DNA of 64,000 nt from the NCBI GenBank assembly GCA_963965975.1, contig OZ014412.1, forward strand, positions 684,501-748,500. Direction: 5' to 3'. This document shows positions 1 through 12,258 of this stretch, in pieces (within the stretch, counting starts at the first letter, position 1; every line of letters starts with the position of its first letter). Position numbers and translations under genes: made by a program. The stretch comes from Xestospongia bergquistia. Taxonomy: Eukaryota; Porifera; Demospongiae; Haplosclerida; Petrosiidae. A model generated the notes under the pieces. It was not told the origin of the DNA, did no database searches, and worked only from the letters and a program-made list of their open reading frames with translations.

Positions 1-1080
1 ACAGATAGGCTCTTTGAAACCAACACAGACAAAATCCCAACTTTATTAACTGTTGTGCTTGATTGATGCTTCATTATGGATCCTTTATTATATGATATCC
101 TTTCAACAAAAAGTTCTTCTTTTCACAAAACTTCACTGCATTTTTAATTGATAACAAAAACTATGATTGCATATCATATCATCAATGGTGGGGATGGCTG
201 TCCCAAAAGCACAAGTACTACAGTAAGGTTAAACCCTCCAATTATTCTGTGTGTATAAAACACAATTAATATACCAATAACTTCAGAACAAAAGTTTTGT
301 TCTGAAGTTATCGGTATATTAGTTAAATTATGTAATGTGGTCACTGATGGGTTACACGTGGCCTGGTCTATCTTGTGTGTGACTTTTGAGCTATTTTTGC
401 CCTTGAAAGTGACTTCAGATCATATCTTGTAATTTATTAGTTACGTGTCTAATATAACGTAACTGTGTTCTGCACACTGACTAATTGATTAGGCACAGGG
501 ACATGTTGTAATAAAATATTCTTTCGTACAGATTGTATGGTGTACCCTTTGTGTCAGAAAGTTCTGATGAATATGGAAGTGGTAATGTCAGCATTATACT
601 TAACTTTTATACTTTTACTAGACTCCAATGACCATCACCACACTCAATGCCTAAATTTCAAGCATACAGTGCATGATGCACAGCTAGTTGTTAGCCACAC
701 CGGTACCATTATTTAATTTTGACACAGGAGCATACCATATGATTGTGATAGGGTATGGAAAGCAGCTTTGCTACCACTCTGTGCAAGGAAGAGTTATTGT
801 AAGGTGGATGTTGTAGATTTTGTATATGAGGGAAATCTTGAATACTCACTAATTTTGTCTTGTTTACAAAGAAAGACTTGTGTATAAAATTTACTTATAC
901 TTCCTTACTTCGTGTATGTTTCAAAAGCACAGGCAATAAATAGAGTTGATCTTTCAAAAATTAGTGTTACAAAATACAATTTAATTGGGAACTCTTGTAA
1001 AAATGTTTCATTCTCTGAAGTTATGGGAGTTCTTACCAGTTCTTTGCATCCATGCCTCTTTGAAAATATATAATAGGATT
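1..1080. other. No gene recognised
   Basis: I see no convincing exon here: open frames are short, and no Ig, FN3, TM or tail motif of the neighbouring family appears. The only structure is the near-perfect foldback at 264-324, listed separately. The stretch may be intergenic or part of a gene starting left of the window. Confidence 0.4.
264..324. repeat. Foldback inverted repeat, 30-bp arms
   Basis: Arms 264-293 and 295-324 pair around a single central G at 294. Only two of thirty positions fail to pair (276/312 and 266/322). Nothing between the arms codes for protein. It could be the collapsed remnant of a small foldback transposon or a simple hairpin. Confidence 0.6.
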
Positions 1081-1147
1081 GATGATTTGTTTACTCTTTG
1101 TCTTTTGACTTGTGAACTATTTTCTGTTGTAGCAGTAAGTGACTCAC

Positions 1148-1240
1148 CTTAACAAACAGAACTACTAGCAAGACAAAACTGGTTATGGCTGGACAAATTT
1201 CCACAGCTGTGGTATAACTGTTACCATATCTTGATTGTAT
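1148..1240 (-). pseudogene. Possible membrane-segment exon (copy 1)
   Basis: Read on the minus strand, the segment encodes a hydrophobic run (PAITSFVLLVVLFVK) followed by a good GTGAGT donor at 1147-1142. A second diverged copy lies about 0.5 kb away (1620-1760), keeping the same frame (PVITSFIILVVVLFK) but with the donor changed to CTAAGT. A hydrophobic run ending at a donor resembles the TM exons of neighbouring genes, but I found no flanking Ig or FN3 exon. It may be a decayed relic or chance. Confidence 0.25.
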
Positions 1241-1619
1241 GAGTTTGAAACCTCTGATCCCTATTTTATTTAGCAAGCTTTTATTTAATGATCACTACCA
1301 CTACATGAAAACTTGCTCAATAAAGAAATATGAGGCTAACCAACATTACAGCTATGTGGCTATGGTTCTGTACTTTATTGTTTTCATTGTAATTGAATTT
1401 CCTTATTATTGTCATTGTAAATCATTGGTCTTGCACATGTGATCTTGCTGCCACAATAAATTTAATTAACAAACTATCAGGCTATGATTAATATATAGTC
1501 CACTCCCTTTCCTTATATAGTCATAAAAATCGCTGACTAAGAACAACAAAGATGATGGTTACAAATAAACAGTCAAGGTAAATGTCCCAATAGCAAAATA
1601 GTCACATCATCATGAGGTC

Positions 1620-1760
1620 ATTTGTATTGTGAGTTATTTTCTGTTGTAACTGTAAGTGACTTAGCTTAAACAGAACTACTACTAATATGATAAAACTGGT
1701 TATGACTGGTTGAATTACCACACTTGTGGTATAACTGTCATCATACCTTGCACACTTTCA
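1620..1760 (-). pseudogene. Possible membrane-segment exon (copy 2, decayed)
   Basis: Diverged copy of the segment at 1148-1240. The hydrophobic frame is kept but the splice donor position is no longer GT. Together the two suggest a local ~0.5-kb tandem duplication with subsequent decay. No parent gene is visible. Confidence 0.22.
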
Positions 1761-1988
1761 TGATAATATATAATGAAATCATCACGTGTACAATTAGTTA
1801 TTGTGGTCATGTCTTTTGATGACAGAGCTAATTAGCTGTAAACAAGTTTGACCTTTTATCTATATTTGTAATCATCAGATTATCAAATAGCTTCACCTAC
1901 TGTGTCTATAATGACTGTCAGCAAAAATCTATTTGTTTTCTCATCAAATTAACTAACCTGTAAAACACATTTTTAAAGTTTCAGTATT

Positions 1989-4809
1989 ATGAAGTACTTG
2001 TTGTCTTTTACATTGTATCATCAAAATGACATTTTAACAATCCATATTTGTACACAGATTTAATTTGATTATAGTAATCATAATTTTCCTACTTTTGAGA
2101 TATGTTACAAGTCAGGATGCTAGTAAGACAATGATACTATCCTATAGTATTTTCATTAACATGTCTCCTCTCTTAGTTTTACTAGTTCATCCATTACCTG
2201 TGAATACTACTGTAAACTCAGGACAAATTAACTTCACTTGTATAGCTAGAGCTGAACTTATTCTCTTTCATGTCAACAATACACCAGCTGATGATGCTAA
2301 TATTGCAAGTAAAGGATTTCATGAAGAAAATACAGTAACTGTCAACAATACAAGAAGTAAAGCTTTATTAGTTGATCCAAGAGAAGAAAACAATAATACT
2401 AATATTTCTTGTGTTGCCATTAATATATCACCATCATCTGATGATATTAGTAACAGGGTATTATTATTAATCCAAGGTAAACAACATTGTCAATATGTTT
2501 TATTTTATTATCTCGTTATAGGTTTATTAGAGGGTGTTAGAGATCTAACTGTTAATGTTACTAGTACTAATAGAGTAATATTATCTTGGTCTGCTCCATA
2601 TACTCTTGATAATACATATATTAATGGCTACAATATTACTATTACTAACACACTAACAAATAAAATAGAGACATATTTCACAGAGTCCCTACAATTATCA
2701 TATCAAAGTGGATCTAATGAAACAAATCCTTGTGCTGAAATAAAAGTAGATGTATTTGCTATTAATACAGCTGGTAATGGTATCATATCTAATGTGTCAT
2801 TTTATTTCCCAAAAGGTATGTTCTTAATTATTTATTATGATATATTATTAATAGTAAACAAAGTATCTATACCTTTATTAAATGAACTTCATTTTCACCT
2901 TCTATTACAGTACCTCAAAACAGTTCACTGATATCAGTGACTTTTATTCCAGTAGTATCAGGAAATATGATCCATATTATTATATCAGTTAATGTAAGAT
3001 ATACATAAATTAAGTATATGTTTTTATATTTGAAAAATGTACATAATATGAAAAATGTACATAATATACTCATTTCTATTCATACATGATATAATAGTTG
3101 ACATGCAGTTAAATTAATATTAACAGCTTGTATTAATAGTTAATAGTTAACATAAGATGCATATATACTGATATATTTTGTATCAGTATGTGTAGGTATT
3201 TTAAAAGTTTACTCACATTACTTTTATAATAATTTTAATAATATGTACTTATTGTATAATATTATTTTATTAGGTAACTCATCTTTGTCCTGGAGAATAC
3301 CCTACTAATGCTATAGTAGATATAAAGAATTCTACTACTGGTAAAGTGATATATACTATAATGAGTAATATATTAACTAGTGGACCATCTATTAATATAA
3401 CTAACTCTATTATATTAAGTCCTGATATGACATATATTGGTGAAGTTACTCTTAGTAATATTGATGGAACCTTTAATACAATCACTGATGTTAACTTTAG
3501 TAAGTACAATAAAATAGTATTGTTATTATTATTATTATCTATTATAGCTACTCATGGTATACAGAATGTGATAGTTAATATTAATCTTGGTTCTATATGT
3601 ATTATATGTAACTTTATTAATGGAGCTACAGAGTTAGGATGTCAAGTTAATATAATACAGAACAACAGTAACATACTATATTCAGTGAAGTTCTTAAGAA
3701 GTCCTATCACATCTAGTACATCTAGTGGATGTGTAGACATTGTTACAGGATTATATGATCTCTATGTCTATGATATTGAAAGTGATAATTCATCAGATAT
3801 TGTCATTGTACATAAAAAAGAGAATATATTAATAATAGAGCCATCGATTAGACAAATAATTACTCCTGCTACTACAATATATATATCATCTAATGATACT
3901 GTTGATGGTAAGATAGACACATGTATTGTATTATGGTAAATTAAATGATAATCATTACATGTTTGAAGTCTTAATCACAACATTATAACTGCTAATATAG
4001 TCTTTATTTTAACACTTGAAGAAAGACTTGAATTGTTTAGTATTGAAGAACCAATATCTGTATATCAACATAACTAATAGAATATTTACTTGTTAATAAT
4101 ATTGTGTTGGCAGTTTATGACATAATCCTATACAGATACCATGACAACACCAAGTAATGCTATGAATACAACATTATCAACTACATCATTAATATGTAAG
4201 TACATAGTTTAATGAATATTATAATTATTTATAATATAATAGGGTATTATGTTGTTGGTGGAGCTATCATCTTGATTGGTGTATTACTACTGTGTTGTTG
4301 TGTACAATGTTGTATAAAGGGTGAGTTATGTTATATTATGTAACATTGGATTAAAACTGTTTGTAGAAAGGGAGTTGTTATTACATGCACTGTGTTCTTA
4401 TGAACTATGTGAACTATCTCATCAATACTTTATGGAGCATAGTGAGTTAATTTAGTTATATAACATTGTATTAAAACTGTTCATAGAAAACAATGAAAAT
4501 GATGATGATAGTATATTAAGAGCATATGATAATAATATATCAGTAAGTTATTATATGATATGTTATTAATATTATTGTTATTATTAATCTTATAGACTCT
4601 CTATACTCCATCAATGGAGAGTTCTGTGAGTATTGAAATAGAAGAGAGTGCATTTTCTTTTGAAGTAATAATAATATTAAGAGATTGCTTATAATATTGT
4701 TTTATTGTGTAGTAAAAAGACAGTTGTACAGACATCCAATAATACAATAGGTCTCATTATGAATGATCCTCAGTTACCAAGAGATTATAATGCTACTTCA
4801 TATGTATAG
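1989..4809 (+). CDS. Gene A: Ig/FN3 single-pass receptor
   Basis: Predicted surface receptor. Exons: start uncertain (possibly 1989-2016 spliced to 2058-2122), Ig 2177-2476, FN3 2522-2815, split FN3-like 2911-2993 plus 3274-3499, four-cysteine domain 3548-3907, Thr/Ser stalk 4136-4195, TM with a Cys-rich end 4243-4320, then tail exons 4367-4441, 4487-4542, 4596-4625 (or to 4667) and 4720-4809. Phases agree across all joins (1-1, with phase 0 inside the split domain). The second half of the split domain starts with the family hallmark HLCPGEYPT; the four-Cys domain has CIIC..GC..C and ends in LYVYD. The tail ends in TSYV, a possible class I PDZ ligand. The first in-frame stretch (leader-like IIIFLLLRYVTSQ) has no ATG of its own, so the start is the weakest part. 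Ligand and function are unknown. Confidence 0.72.
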
Positions 4810-5480
4810 TTAGTGACTGTAACTGTGTTTATTTGTCTGCTGAAATAATTTATTTTAAGAAAATTTAGTTTTGTGTTTTGAATTCGAAGATGTTATTATG
4901 AATAATTCATAAGCAGAATCCTGCTTGGTTACTCAGTTCAGCAAGAGATGTTCTTTTTATAGCTACAGTTTTCGTTCTACTGGTTTCTGGAGGTATATAT
5001 CTATAGTGTAAATGCTATACATGTTCTGGTAAGTTCTACAAAGAAACGTAAGATATGTCTTGAAATGCTTGGACTATATACATGTATATATTATATGAGC
5101 AGTGGCCATAATAGTTAACTTTATATAGAATTATTGATTTATATAGGTTTGCAATTGCAATATTTTATGATAAAAGTGCAAGGCTTACTTCTCTAGCATG
5201 CTCAATGTCACTGAGATGGTATAGCCAGACCTTGCAAGAAAGGAAAGGACTGTTAAAAGATTCTGTGGGAAAAGAAAAAAGAATAGTAATTGTTGTATAC
5301 TTAGCCAAGATCAATGTGGATAACACAACAACAGAACACATTCAGGACAAGAAAAAAACATGTGCTCGGGTGTGTCCTTATCGCCCCCATACAATAATAA
5401 TAACTAACATTATTAAATTAATATACCACATCTCTCCTCTCTTAAACAATACAAATAATTAAGAGAAATGCAACAATTAG
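4810..5480. other. Intergenic, nothing recognised
   Basis: Between the stop of gene A and the retroelement remnant I see only short unsupported open frames and no family exon or RNA gene. Confidence 0.4.
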
Positions 5481-6540
5481 AAATGTCAAAAAGTACCTGT
5501 CTGGAGGTCATTGAATTCGTTGTGGGTAACGATGGCTGTTAACAATTGGAGCTTCAACAACTTCTTCAGAGTTATGCTGTGGTAAGAGATTATTAGAATA
5601 ATAGTCAGTATCAACATTGGTAGTAGTACTATCAAATCTTAAGTTAGAAACCGAAAGTCTAATTTGGTCAATGTATCTTCTCCATAATTATCCATTATCC
5701 ATTTTAATGAGATACGATAAGGGACCAGATCTCTTTTGAACCATCCATAGGGGTCCACTTCTGTAATTCCTGACTAGTACTTTACTTCCAACATCAATTT
5801 GCCTTTCTCTCTTAGATGAATTGTGGTCCTTTTCGCTGTGCTTGCTTAGCAAACACACAAGCTTCAATGTTAGGTTTCAAAAGACTTATCCTAGTTTGAA
5901 AGTTACGTTTCAAAAACAGTTCACCAGGAGTTACACCAGTATAGTGGTATGTGGTGTTGATCTATAACATTAGGGAAATTGGATAAACGATCTTCAGCTA
6001 CTAAAGAGAGTATCCCATTTTTGGGACTGAATATGGAGGTTAGTGGCGTGTGATCAGTTATAATTGTAAAATGCTGTCCATATAAGAACTTGTGAAAATT
6101 TTTGATACCAAAAATAAGGGACAAAGCTTCCTTATCTAGTTGGGATTAGAATGAAGTTCTAATTTAGCTTTAAATGTATTGATAGTTCCTAATTCATATT
6201 TAAAAATATCTGAATATTGATCAAGGAGGGGTTGTAGCAATGCCTGACTGCTGACTGTAGTTGATGTAAAAATTGTCTTCCAATCAGTACTCAAGACCAA
6301 TTAAATTAGGTCCATCACTTTAATGACTTAAAGTGTGAGAGACTTGTTTTGACCATTATGTTGAACATCACCATTGAACAGACCTAATAAGGTCATCTTT
6401 TCCTGAGTATATGTTTTAAGAATAGCTGAAAAGTCAGAGAGTGGTATGTTCAGAAAAAGACGACTCTTTGTACTTTCTGAAATTATTGAAACAGACGCCC
6501 CTGTGTCAATTTCCATACACAACTCTGTGCTGTTAACTAA
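5480..6540 (-). mobile_element. Ty3/gypsy retrotransposon pol remnant
   Basis: Minus-strand relic of an LTR-retrotransposon polyprotein. In order: an aspartic protease piece near 6525-6330 with the active-site motif DTGASVSIIS; the start of the reverse transcriptase region near 6245-6135 (QYSDIFKYELGTI); an RNase H piece near 6125-5920 (FTIITDHTPLTSIF); and an integrase C-terminal tail near 5545-5500 with an RYPQR..PPDR-like end. Most of the reverse transcriptase and integrase core is missing, frames are broken by stops, and no LTRs are visible, so it cannot be autonomous. Its protease end lies exactly where the homologous M1 locus continues into the last M exon, so the insertion or rearrangement truncated the M-type gene next door. 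Confidence 0.82.
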
Positions 6541-6710
6541 TAAGGGAAATTATGATAAGGAACAAAGCAAAGTTGTGACATGTATGCACTCCCTCAAAGA
6601 GTACATATAATAAATAAACATTTATTATATCATGTATATATATTAAACATGCATCGCTTTATTATATGTAAACACCATATGCTATTATCTATGAAGGAGT
6701 GAACACTTAC

Positions 6711-8005
6711 CATAACTTTCATAGTGTTGATTTGTGTCATTTAATACTTTTATACATTGCAATTATAACAGGTATTACAATTATAATCTATGAATACTCA
6801 GTACTAATATATGATAAAATTAATAAATCAATTATTAATAATAATTATTACATCAGATGAGACTAATTGCCACGACAGAAAATACTATAATATTCAAAAC
6901 TAAAAAAAAATAGAAGTTATTATTAACAAACATGATAAATCTATTACAATTACAAGTAAACAAACAACTTACTAGTAGAAGTTAATGTAATCACAAAACT
7001 AGTTAGTTTAGGAGTTGTTGTTGTTGTTATAGGAGTTACTAACACTGGAACAGTGCAGCGATATTAGTATGATGAGGTGAAAATCATTTCTGTATCAACT
7101 TACTTGTACATGTATAAGTTGGTAATATATCAGTTATTATTATTATATCTCTTGAATTACCATTAGGGTAAGGGGTAACATTTATAACTGAATATGAAAG
7201 AAATACAGTACTATGCATATTGACATAATGTGTTTACCTCTAGCAATATAGTACATGACATTATTACTATCTCCTATACCAGCTCCATTAATACCAGAGA
7301 CATATACAGTAGTTACAACACAGTAGTCACTAGTCAAGATATACTTAGTAGTATTAACTGTGTCTATAAGTGTTCCTTGATCATCATTGATGTTATATCC
7401 AGTGATAGGTACATTATTCAATGTATATGGTGCAGACCACATCAGTAACACACTAGATCCATTGAAAATTGTAGCAGTTAGATCTTTAACAGGAGCTAGT
7501 AAACCTACATCAATATATCATAATAATATGACATCTATAAAATTAACTCACCTTGTATTCTTAATACAGCAATGTCACTGTCTACTATATCTGAGACATT
7601 ATAATCAACAGCTCTACATGATATATTAGTATTATTGTTATCTTCTAATGCTTCAGCTGTTAATACTCTTCTCTTTATACCACCACTAAGTGTATCTTGT
7701 GATTGTTCAGTAAATCCTTTATTTATAGATTTATTCTCCACTGCTGGCATATTATTAACTACTCTAAAGGTAATAATATCAGCAACAGCTTCACAAGTAA
7801 AATTAACTGTTGAGTTGAGAGTAGTATTGACTGACTGAGGATGAACTGTAATATCTGTAAAATACGACAACTGTTATAATCATGATAAGTTGTATTACAG
7901 TTATATCCACTATATGTCATGATACTTACTTGCAGCACAGACAGGAGCAGGTACAACAGACAACATCTTTGTCATCACTATCAGTACAAATTGTAGGGTA
8001 GCCAT
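6711..8005 (-). pseudogene. M-type Ig/FN3 receptor, 3' end lost
   Basis: Minus-strand member of the M subfamily. Exons: signal 8005-7930 (starts MATLQFVLIVM), Ig 7854-7552, FN3 7504-7238, short membrane-proximal exon 7187-7104 (starts VINVTPYPNGNS), Thr-rich stalk 7044-6973, TM-like exon 6787-6711. The first five exons are in frame and phase 1-1. The TM exon is 77 nt instead of the 78 nt in M1 and its frame hits a stop, and the final exon found in M1 is replaced by retroelement sequence from 6540 on. It may still give a secreted or differently terminated protein, but the membrane anchor looks damaged. Confidence 0.68.
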
Positions 8006-8049
8006 TGTCTATCCAGGGGATTATTACTGCTTGGCCGCTTGCCATGCAG

Positions 8050-8058
8050 TCTTATATA
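8050..8058 (-). promoter_or_regulatory. TATA-like element of M-type gene
   Basis: Read on the minus strand this is TATATAAGA, 44 nt before the ATG at 8005. The same element at nearly the same spacing precedes the ATG of M3 and M4, in an otherwise conserved leader (GACTGCGTGGCAAG next to it). Conservation among paralogues may simply reflect recent duplication. Confidence 0.45.
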
Positions 8059-8662
8059 TTGATACTATAAAAACATATATCATGTGAGTAAAATCAGGCA
8101 TTACAATATTGATAATATTGATAATTACAAACAGAATATTGTTTACCTGGTTTTTAAAGAGTTATTAGTTCAGAAAATGCTTTTTTCTTACTCATCTGAT
8201 GACCAGTACTAGTCACCCTAACGTTGCTTAAATGACACATGTGACACCCCCAATAATAATAATAACTAAATTTAAACGTATTCAATTGACTTACCTCAAG
8301 CTACTTATATAACCTACTGAGCACTTCTACACAATTATTATAGCACTTGTTATTCACGGTAAATAATAACAAAAAGGGTGCACACATTAGAGTAGAATTG
8401 CTGGAATAATTGTCGTTATGAATAACAATATTTAATGCATGTCAAAAAGATAACAGTCAAGCAAACGTGCAATTAATGACCATCTGTACTTTTCAGTAAC
8501 ACATTATAAACTAACTAAATTGATATCAAAGGACTGATGACAATAACTATTCTTTGTTTATATAAACAGCATGAAAACAATCTTTTTGATTAAAAATGTG
8601 TAAATATTATTAAATTTTACTGAAAATTGAAAAAGTTGTTTGTAATTTAATAGATTATCAGT

Positions 8663-9070
8663 TTAAAAGTTTCCTACACCAGCAAGTACTCTCAATTCTT
8701 CGTAGACTAACCAAAATGTTAAAGACCACGGTGCCTAAAATAAAACAGAAAGTACACAGTATAATAGCAATGACCTTGCAAGAAGAAAAATATGTTCTTT
8801 AAATTTCCTATTAAATACATTAGGGGGTGTTTCATGTTTTGCCTTTCACAAAAGCTCCACATTATACCAAATGGTTATAATTTCTTAATGATCCCACAAT
8901 GATTGAATTTGAAATTGGTTAGCTAGTACTAGTAGAAAAACAAGCTAGCTAAAATATAAGAACCTTTTAAATTATAGCTATCATAGTAGTATTCACATAT
9001 GATAATTTACTATTCTTGTCCATGTAGGTACAAAGCCTTTCCATAATGCAAGTACTCCTTCAGCTTTGAT
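8663..9070 (-). CDS. Mitochondrial carrier (SLC25, UCP4-like), last two exons
   Basis: Two exons on the minus strand, 9070-9011 and 8734-8663 (stop 8665-8663), joined in phase 0 across a 276-nt intron. The first encodes EGVLALWKGFVPTWTRI and the second begins APWSLTFWLVYEELR and ends in GVGNF. This is the signature of the third repeat of SLC25 carriers (EG..ALWKGF.P.W.R, then PW....F..YE.L), closest in my memory to SLC25A27/UCP4. Such proteins sit in the mitochondrial inner membrane and carry small metabolites or protons. Upstream exons should lie at higher coordinates; I could not find them between 9.1 and 10.5 kb, so the gene either has long introns reaching into that region or is a 3' fragment. 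Confidence 0.72.
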
Positions 9071-10558
9071 CTAAATAAAATTCAAAATTAATTATGGGAG
9101 TACATAATTTTCTCTCTTAAAAAATTCATGAAATATAGGGATGACATCTGAACAAGACTGCAAGAAGGATAGCAGTATAAAATCCCTACATAATAGCCAC
9201 AAAGTAGACTTTCACTAAGATATATATTGGGTCTCATGTTGTGGTTACTATGAGGAGATTTCATAACATTGTGTAACAAAGATGTATTCAGTACAATTTA
9301 AAAAACCCACAAGTTAAATGAGAAGTAATATCTTTGTCCATTAAGGAGGAGGAAGTATTCCATCTCCGTGACAAGAACACATACCAAATATTGCAAGCTC
9401 AACAATGTCAATGCCACAACTAAGGTTAATCAACATATTAATGCCTGTTACTATTTGAAGTTTTTTTTCTTAACAGCCCTTGATTCAATGAGATCAAATT
9501 ATTAAGTCAACAGATACAGTATTTTATGGACTTAGGCTTATTCTCTTAACAAGAGTGCTACAGTTACTAACTTGGGCCTCAGACATTCAGGGACATTTGT
9601 AAAATAACATCTGGAGTGTTATTTAACTGTTTTATATTATGATGAAACCATATACAAAAGTTGTTGACTAAAACTTATCTATACATATCTGCAATGTGCA
9701 CTTCCAGGCAGAGGAAAAACAGCACAGGAAGTACACAAAGTCACTAACAAACAGTATAAAATATCCAACGCTGTTAAGCTTCTAGTCTGTTACTACTACT
9801 GACATGGCTTGGACAGCAAACTGAGACTCACTAGTCAATTCTAAGAATTGATGTCTTCTCCATATAAAAGATTAGCATTTTTTAGAACTTGGTGACCAAT
9901 ATATGACTATTACCTTAAAGGCCTGTTGTCACAAATGAAGTCATTGTTGTAACAGCAGAAGACCTTTTGTTATTTATATTGTCTACAACTACTGAATTTT
10001 TTCCTTCTTAAAGAGCAGTTGACTCTGGAAGACAAATCTTTATTGGGTCTTATTACTTAAAAAGCTAAATAATTATGAAAGTAAGAAGTGAAGAGCTTAA
10101 ATTCAAAAATACTAAAAATAAAATTGCAAAAAGATGATGTTATCAAGTAATTCATTTGTCCAATCAAACTGTGCCCCACACTATGTTTTAGGTATGATAC
10201 AAAACCATTTATATACCATGGATAGGTATGGTTTATTATAAATATATTTGTTAATTATTAATATTTCCTTCTCCCCACCCTTAGAAAATTATATTTGATT
10301 CGCATGTCTACAATAAACGTATCAATAAAGGTATACCTACAACTTATTGCCTGACTGTATACGCCCACATTAGTGTGTTTTGTGACCAATGTGTTTGACC
10401 TTTGTTGTAATGTATGTTTATAAATTAGGAAGCTATTATGTTGTATTAATTGATATATGGTGTGCTTGCTCAAATTAGTAAGAAAGCACATTTTCCCCAC
10501 TGACTTTGGCTAGCTTTGTAAAAGTGTTATCTGTATTTTTCTGTATACTATTATTTAG
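9071..10558. other. No exon recognised; possible introns of the carrier gene
   Basis: About 1.5 kb with only short unsupported open frames. If the carrier gene is intact, its earlier exons or introns should be here or beyond. I found no further SLC25 signature (PX[DE]XX[KR]) by eye. Confidence 0.35.
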
Positions 10559-10962
10559 TCATTATCAAAACAGCTCCTAGTAATGGAATAACGAGAATAC
10601 CCAGATCACAAAGTGTTCATTGTAAGATAATATCAACTAAATTATTATGTAACTACTTTTCTGTAGATATGATTATATTTGCTGTTTTCATTCCTGGTAT
10701 ATCATTTATTTTGATTGTACTAACTATCTCCAGTGTTTATGTGGGTGTTTATTATATAAAGAAGATACAAAGTATATATATCATGTATACATGTAATATA
10801 ATATAATTATATTATATTATAGAGTGTAATAGTATTGATGATGATATAACTATACAACATAATATATCATATGAAGATACTAAACAATATCAGATAATAA
10901 TGACACAGAATACATCTTATGAACTTGTTACAATAACACCCGATTATGTTGATATCATTTGA
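10559..10962 (+). pseudogene. Orphan stalk-TM-tail end of a P3-like receptor
   Basis: Three phase-consistent exons: stalk 10559-10621, TM 10667-10771 (about 22 hydrophobic residues, then YYIKKIQ), tail 10823-10962 with stop. The tail carries ISYEDT, an ITSM-like TSYELV and a terminal PDYVDII, closely parallel to the P3 tail. No Ig, FN3 or four-Cys exon lies upstream within 1.5 kb, so this looks like a 5'-truncated gene copy. It could still be used as an alternative 3' end if an upstream gene spliced into it. Confidence 0.6.
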
Positions 10963-12258
10963 ACATAATTATTATTGTAATAATTCAGTTTGATAATATA
11001 CCAAATACATGGATTGTTTAAAAGATTATAATAAAACTATTACCAAATTATAAAGTGACAGTTTTATATCTTCAGTGATAGTAGTAGTCAACAAAGCATT
11101 ATAATATAACATGTGACCATTATGACTGTATGGTATTCTATATCTTAGTACATTATAAATATCAGATACTTGTCAATTGTTAGAAGATGATGTACTACGC
11201 AAGATATGTAGTACTATACACATTAGTATTATAATAATCATGGATGGAAGAAAACCATTCATATTAATATTTACAATTGCTGTAAATTAAAAAACTATCA
11301 ATTCTTCTTCACTTTATACAAATACCGGATGTTACTGATCATTGATTAGATAATTATACACAACTCTAAGTAAAGTTATTATAAGTGATAGTGACCTAAA
11401 AAAAACTCTGTGTAATGTGACTATCTATTAGAGACTTAGAAATGCAGTGAGATTTAAATTTATTTATTATTTATTAATGTGATAATACACATTATATGTC
11501 CATTCAAACTTCACTTACAAATGATCTTCTCAACTCAATAGAAAGGAACTTATGCTTCTCTATCTAATACAGTGATATAATGTCCTTCAAATTTAATGTG
11601 TCAACTTATTATTAGAGTTCTTGTTAGAATTATGCTATTAAAGCTTCAAAAACAGTAACTGACTTCAGCTTACATATATGTGCTAACTTTATATTCTCTT
11701 ATACCTACACTACAAATAATATAGTTTGTCAAAATTCTATTTTCAGCACAGATTACATGTACTTTTAACAATATAGATATGGCATAGATACTATGATAGA
11801 GCCACAGACATGTACATTGGTATATTATCTAATGAAAATGGTCTATTTCAAAGGTGTTCAGATTTAGCTATTTTATTGAAAAGAGAAAAGATAAAGATAA
11901 GGGTAGCATTTGAAAAGATAGTTGGAATGAGAGATCTACATGGGCAATATTAAGTAGAGACACGACGTTATCATCAACTGTTAACAGTAGTTACTCCTAT
12001 TTTCATGTAACTAGCCCTTCATAGTAAGGCAAGGAAGGGTCTGTTTACTTTCCTCCCTTTAACAGTGAGGGGATGACTCCATGAGACTGTTAAGTTACTG
12101 CTTCATTTCAATAACTCTAAATTTTATCAGTGGATTTAACACATTTGAGAATATAATTATAACTGCCAAAAATATTTTATATCGCAATAAATGTATTAGC
12201 AATATAGTTTTATTAAAATATGAATAATTTAATATGTTATGATAATTATATAATGTTA
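10963..12258. repeat. Intergenic spacer, copy A of a segmental duplication
   Basis: No gene seen. The stretch from about 10870 through the R1 tail exons (to about 13.1 kb) matches 15460-17600 in the same order: tail of the + strand gene, spacer, tail of the minus-strand R gene. The two copies share many long runs but differ by numerous substitutions and indels, so the duplication is older than the P and Q/M duplications further right. Confidence 0.6.

Noticed and set aside
5205..5462. 85-codon open frame on the + strand
   Set aside because: No recognisable motif, biased Lys/Thr composition, no paralogue in the window and no splice signals; likely chance.
9088..9279. Short minus-strand open frame as an upstream exon of the SLC25 gene
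   Set aside because: It lacks any carrier signature and is not in phase with the exon at 9070.
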